Assembly: GCA_964605385.1 (NCBI GenBank)
Contig: CAZSCK010000063.1
Coordinates: 1 to 14,860, forward strand
DNA length: 14,860 nucleotides
From: JAGLTQ01 sp964605385
GTDB lineage: Bacteria; Pseudomonadota; Gammaproteobacteria; UBA6429; Thiohalophilaceae
Direction: 5' to 3'
Shown here: in pieces, positions 14,331 through 14,860 of the stretch
Numbering within the stretch: the stretch's first letter is position 1
Layout: every line of letters begins with the position of its first letter
Notes under the pieces: model-generated
Databases searched by the model: none
The model's input: the letters and a program-made list of their open reading frames with translations, nothing else
What the model was told of the DNA's origin: nothing
Position numbers and translations under genes: made by a program

Positions 14331-14350
14331 ATTCAATTAAGTAATTGAAT
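14331..14350. promoter_or_regulatory. Perfect 20-bp palindromic operator candidate
   Basis: ATTCAATTA-AG-TAATTGAAT is a perfect inverted repeat with 9-bp arms. It ends 12 bp upstream of the TSUP start and covers the expected transcription start of the promoter at 14354-14381. The size, AT content and TTGAAT half-site fit an ArsR/SmtB-type repressor such as the persulfide sensors BigR/SqrR, which are known to control TSUP and sulfur genes in other bacteria. No regulator gene is in the window, so the identity of the binding protein is inferred. Confidence 0.6.
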
Positions 14351-14353
14351 ACT

Positions 14354-14381
14354 AGAATAGCCTATACAGAACAATAGTCAA
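14354..14381 (-). promoter_or_regulatory. Candidate sigma-70 promoter of the TSUP-cysteine desulfurase operon
   Basis: On the minus strand, TTGACT (14381-14376, 5 of 6 to consensus) is followed after 16 nt by TATTCT (14359-14354, 4 of 6). The predicted start would fall near 14347, inside the 20-bp palindrome. That is the usual geometry for repression by an operator. Confidence 0.55.
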
Positions 14382-14560
14382 GTTATTCCTTTGTGCTGTT
14401 AACTGTTACTACTGATTTTTACTGTAACCAATTGAATAATAATGGAATTATAAATTATATCATAGCATTCCAGAAAAAATACTGGGGGAGAGGATAATGC
14501 CGTTCACTTAAAGTATTAGATTTATGTAGGTTTGGATTTATTCGAACACGGTGTCAATAT

Positions 14561-14580
14561 TGACCTATGTGGTCATTTTT
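14561..14580 (+). terminator. Weak stem-loop plus T run, possible terminator
   Basis: TGACC-TATGT-GGTCA forms a perfect 5-bp stem with a 5-nt loop and is followed directly by TTTTT on the plus strand. The stem is short, and no plus-strand gene ends nearby, so this may be chance or part of a dispersed element. Confidence 0.25.
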
Positions 14581-14589
14581 CACCTCTGC

Positions 14590-14603
14590 GTGTGAATTCG
14601 CAC
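14590..14603. repeat. REP-like near-palindrome centred on GAATTC
   Basis: GTGTGAATTCGCAC is palindromic at 12 of 14 positions and is followed by CTAC. It resembles the short GAATTC-centred palindromes often found scattered in gammaproteobacterial intergenic DNA next to Y1 (RayT) transposase families. Only one copy is seen here, so the assignment is tentative. Confidence 0.3.
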
Positions 14604-14668
14604 CTACAATTTCGTAACTGATCGGCATTCAGGGGAGAAGATAGTTTAGTATTTTCACGAGGTGCTAC

Positions 14669-14802
14669 ATTTAGGATAAATAATACAAAACCTGATTTTT
14701 CTAGAGAATTCTGGATTAACATGATATCTGTAATGATATTGCTCCCTACCTGCCAAAAGGGACGACTCCATGGATGGAGGAGGTACGAGCTCAAGGATGA
14801 GC
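14669..14802 (+). ncRNA. Possible CsrA/RsmA-binding RNA segment (hairpins with GGA loops)
   Basis: Read on the plus strand, three perfect hairpins present GGA: ATTTA-GGA-TAAAT (14669-14681), CTCCA-TGGA-TGGAG (14766-14779) and GCTC-AAGGAT-GAGC (14789-14802). The last has the hexaloop AAGGAU inside CAAGGAUG, which matches the known core of CsrA/RsmA recognition sites. Extra GGAGG and GGA triplets lie between and after them. CsrB/RsmZ-type RNAs consist of such repeats, but no promoter or terminator was identified, there are few hairpins, and the window ends 58 bases later. A repetitive intergenic element is an equal alternative. Confidence 0.25.
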
Positions 14803-14860
14803 AAAGGTAGAACAATGCTCGAGAACGAAGTTTGGAACCCGAGTCGAGGGATAATTGATT

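Larger units (their letters stand above)
14382..14860. other. Non-coding region at the right edge with short palindromes and hairpins
   Basis: No convincing gene was found here. The only longer frame (minus strand, 80 codons) lacks protein-like composition, a ribosome site and any recognisable motif. The region contains TGACC-TATGT-GGTCA followed by TTTTT (14561-14580), the near-palindrome GTGTGAATTCGCAC (14590-14603), and three hairpins with GGA in or at the loop between 14669 and 14802. The stretch GATAATGCCGTTCACTTAAAG near 14495 has the look of an insertion-sequence end, but no transposase accompanies it. It may be IS or REP-like debris, part of a small RNA, or the 5' flank of a gene beyond the window. 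Confidence 0.6.

Noticed and set aside
14480..14530. Insertion-sequence end (TGCCGTTCACTTAA)
   Set aside because: It looks like an IS terminus from memory only; no partner repeat or transposase is present.
14573..14815. Minus-strand 80-codon frame at the right edge
   Set aside because: No recognisable motif, weak start context and palindrome-rich DNA; more likely non-coding.

Overview
The window looks like a metagenome-assembled or draft contig from an AT-rich gammaproteobacterium, probably a sulfur- or nitrogen-metabolising chemotroph. That assignment is inferred from gene content: DsrE, a TSUP (TauE/SafE) transporter, a stand-alone cysteine desulfurase, an ArsS-type radical SAM cluster and many multiheme cytochromes c. 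Every convincing gene is on the minus strand, so transcription runs from right to left. No rRNA, tRNA, CRISPR array, intact transposon or integrase was seen.

Right to left, the layout is as follows. (1) 14382-14860 has no gene. It holds short palindromes and hairpins with GGA in their loops. (2) 14318-12380 is a promoter with a perfect 20-bp palindrome, then a TSUP transporter and a cysteine desulfurase one base apart. (3) 12312-6922 is a tightly coupled four-gene respiratory operon with overlaps of 7, 4 and 1 bp. It encodes an 800-residue fusion of a NapH-like membrane polyferredoxin with a GltD-like FAD/NAD(P)H oxidoreductase, a diheme cytochrome c, a membrane-anchored octaheme cytochrome of the hydroxylamine oxidoreductase (HAO) type, and a pentaheme protein that looks like a reduced HAO paralogue. 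(4) 6904-6842 is a relic of the last 21 codons of the cysteine desulfurase. The four-gene operon is therefore bracketed by 63-bp direct repeats (55/63 identical by eye). (5) 6817-4688 holds a DUF1499 membrane protein, a DsrE-family protein and an exported alpha/beta hydrolase. (6) 4640-1 is an ArsS-type cluster: a pentaheme cytochrome broken by a frameshift, a 100-N assembly gap, a SAM methyltransferase with a second frameshift, the radical SAM protein, two rSAM/selenodomain-associated transferases, a small membrane protein and the start of an uncharacterised gene.

The best candidate for an undescribed system is region 3. The sequence suggests a route in which NAD(P)H is oxidised in the cytoplasm by the GltD-like domain. 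Electrons would pass through [4Fe-4S] clusters into the NapH-like membrane domain, and then through the diheme protein to the octaheme/pentaheme HAO-type pair outside the membrane. This would be a reductase for a nitrogen or sulfur oxyanion or hydroxylamine. Flow in the opposite direction is equally compatible with the sequence. The flanking repeats suggest that the operon arrived as a cassette at the 3' end of the cysteine desulfurase gene.

The region 3242-4150 should be treated as unreliable sequence. It contains a gap of unknown true length with the same 11 bp on both edges, a missing base in the methyltransferase and an extra A in an A8 tract of the cytochrome.
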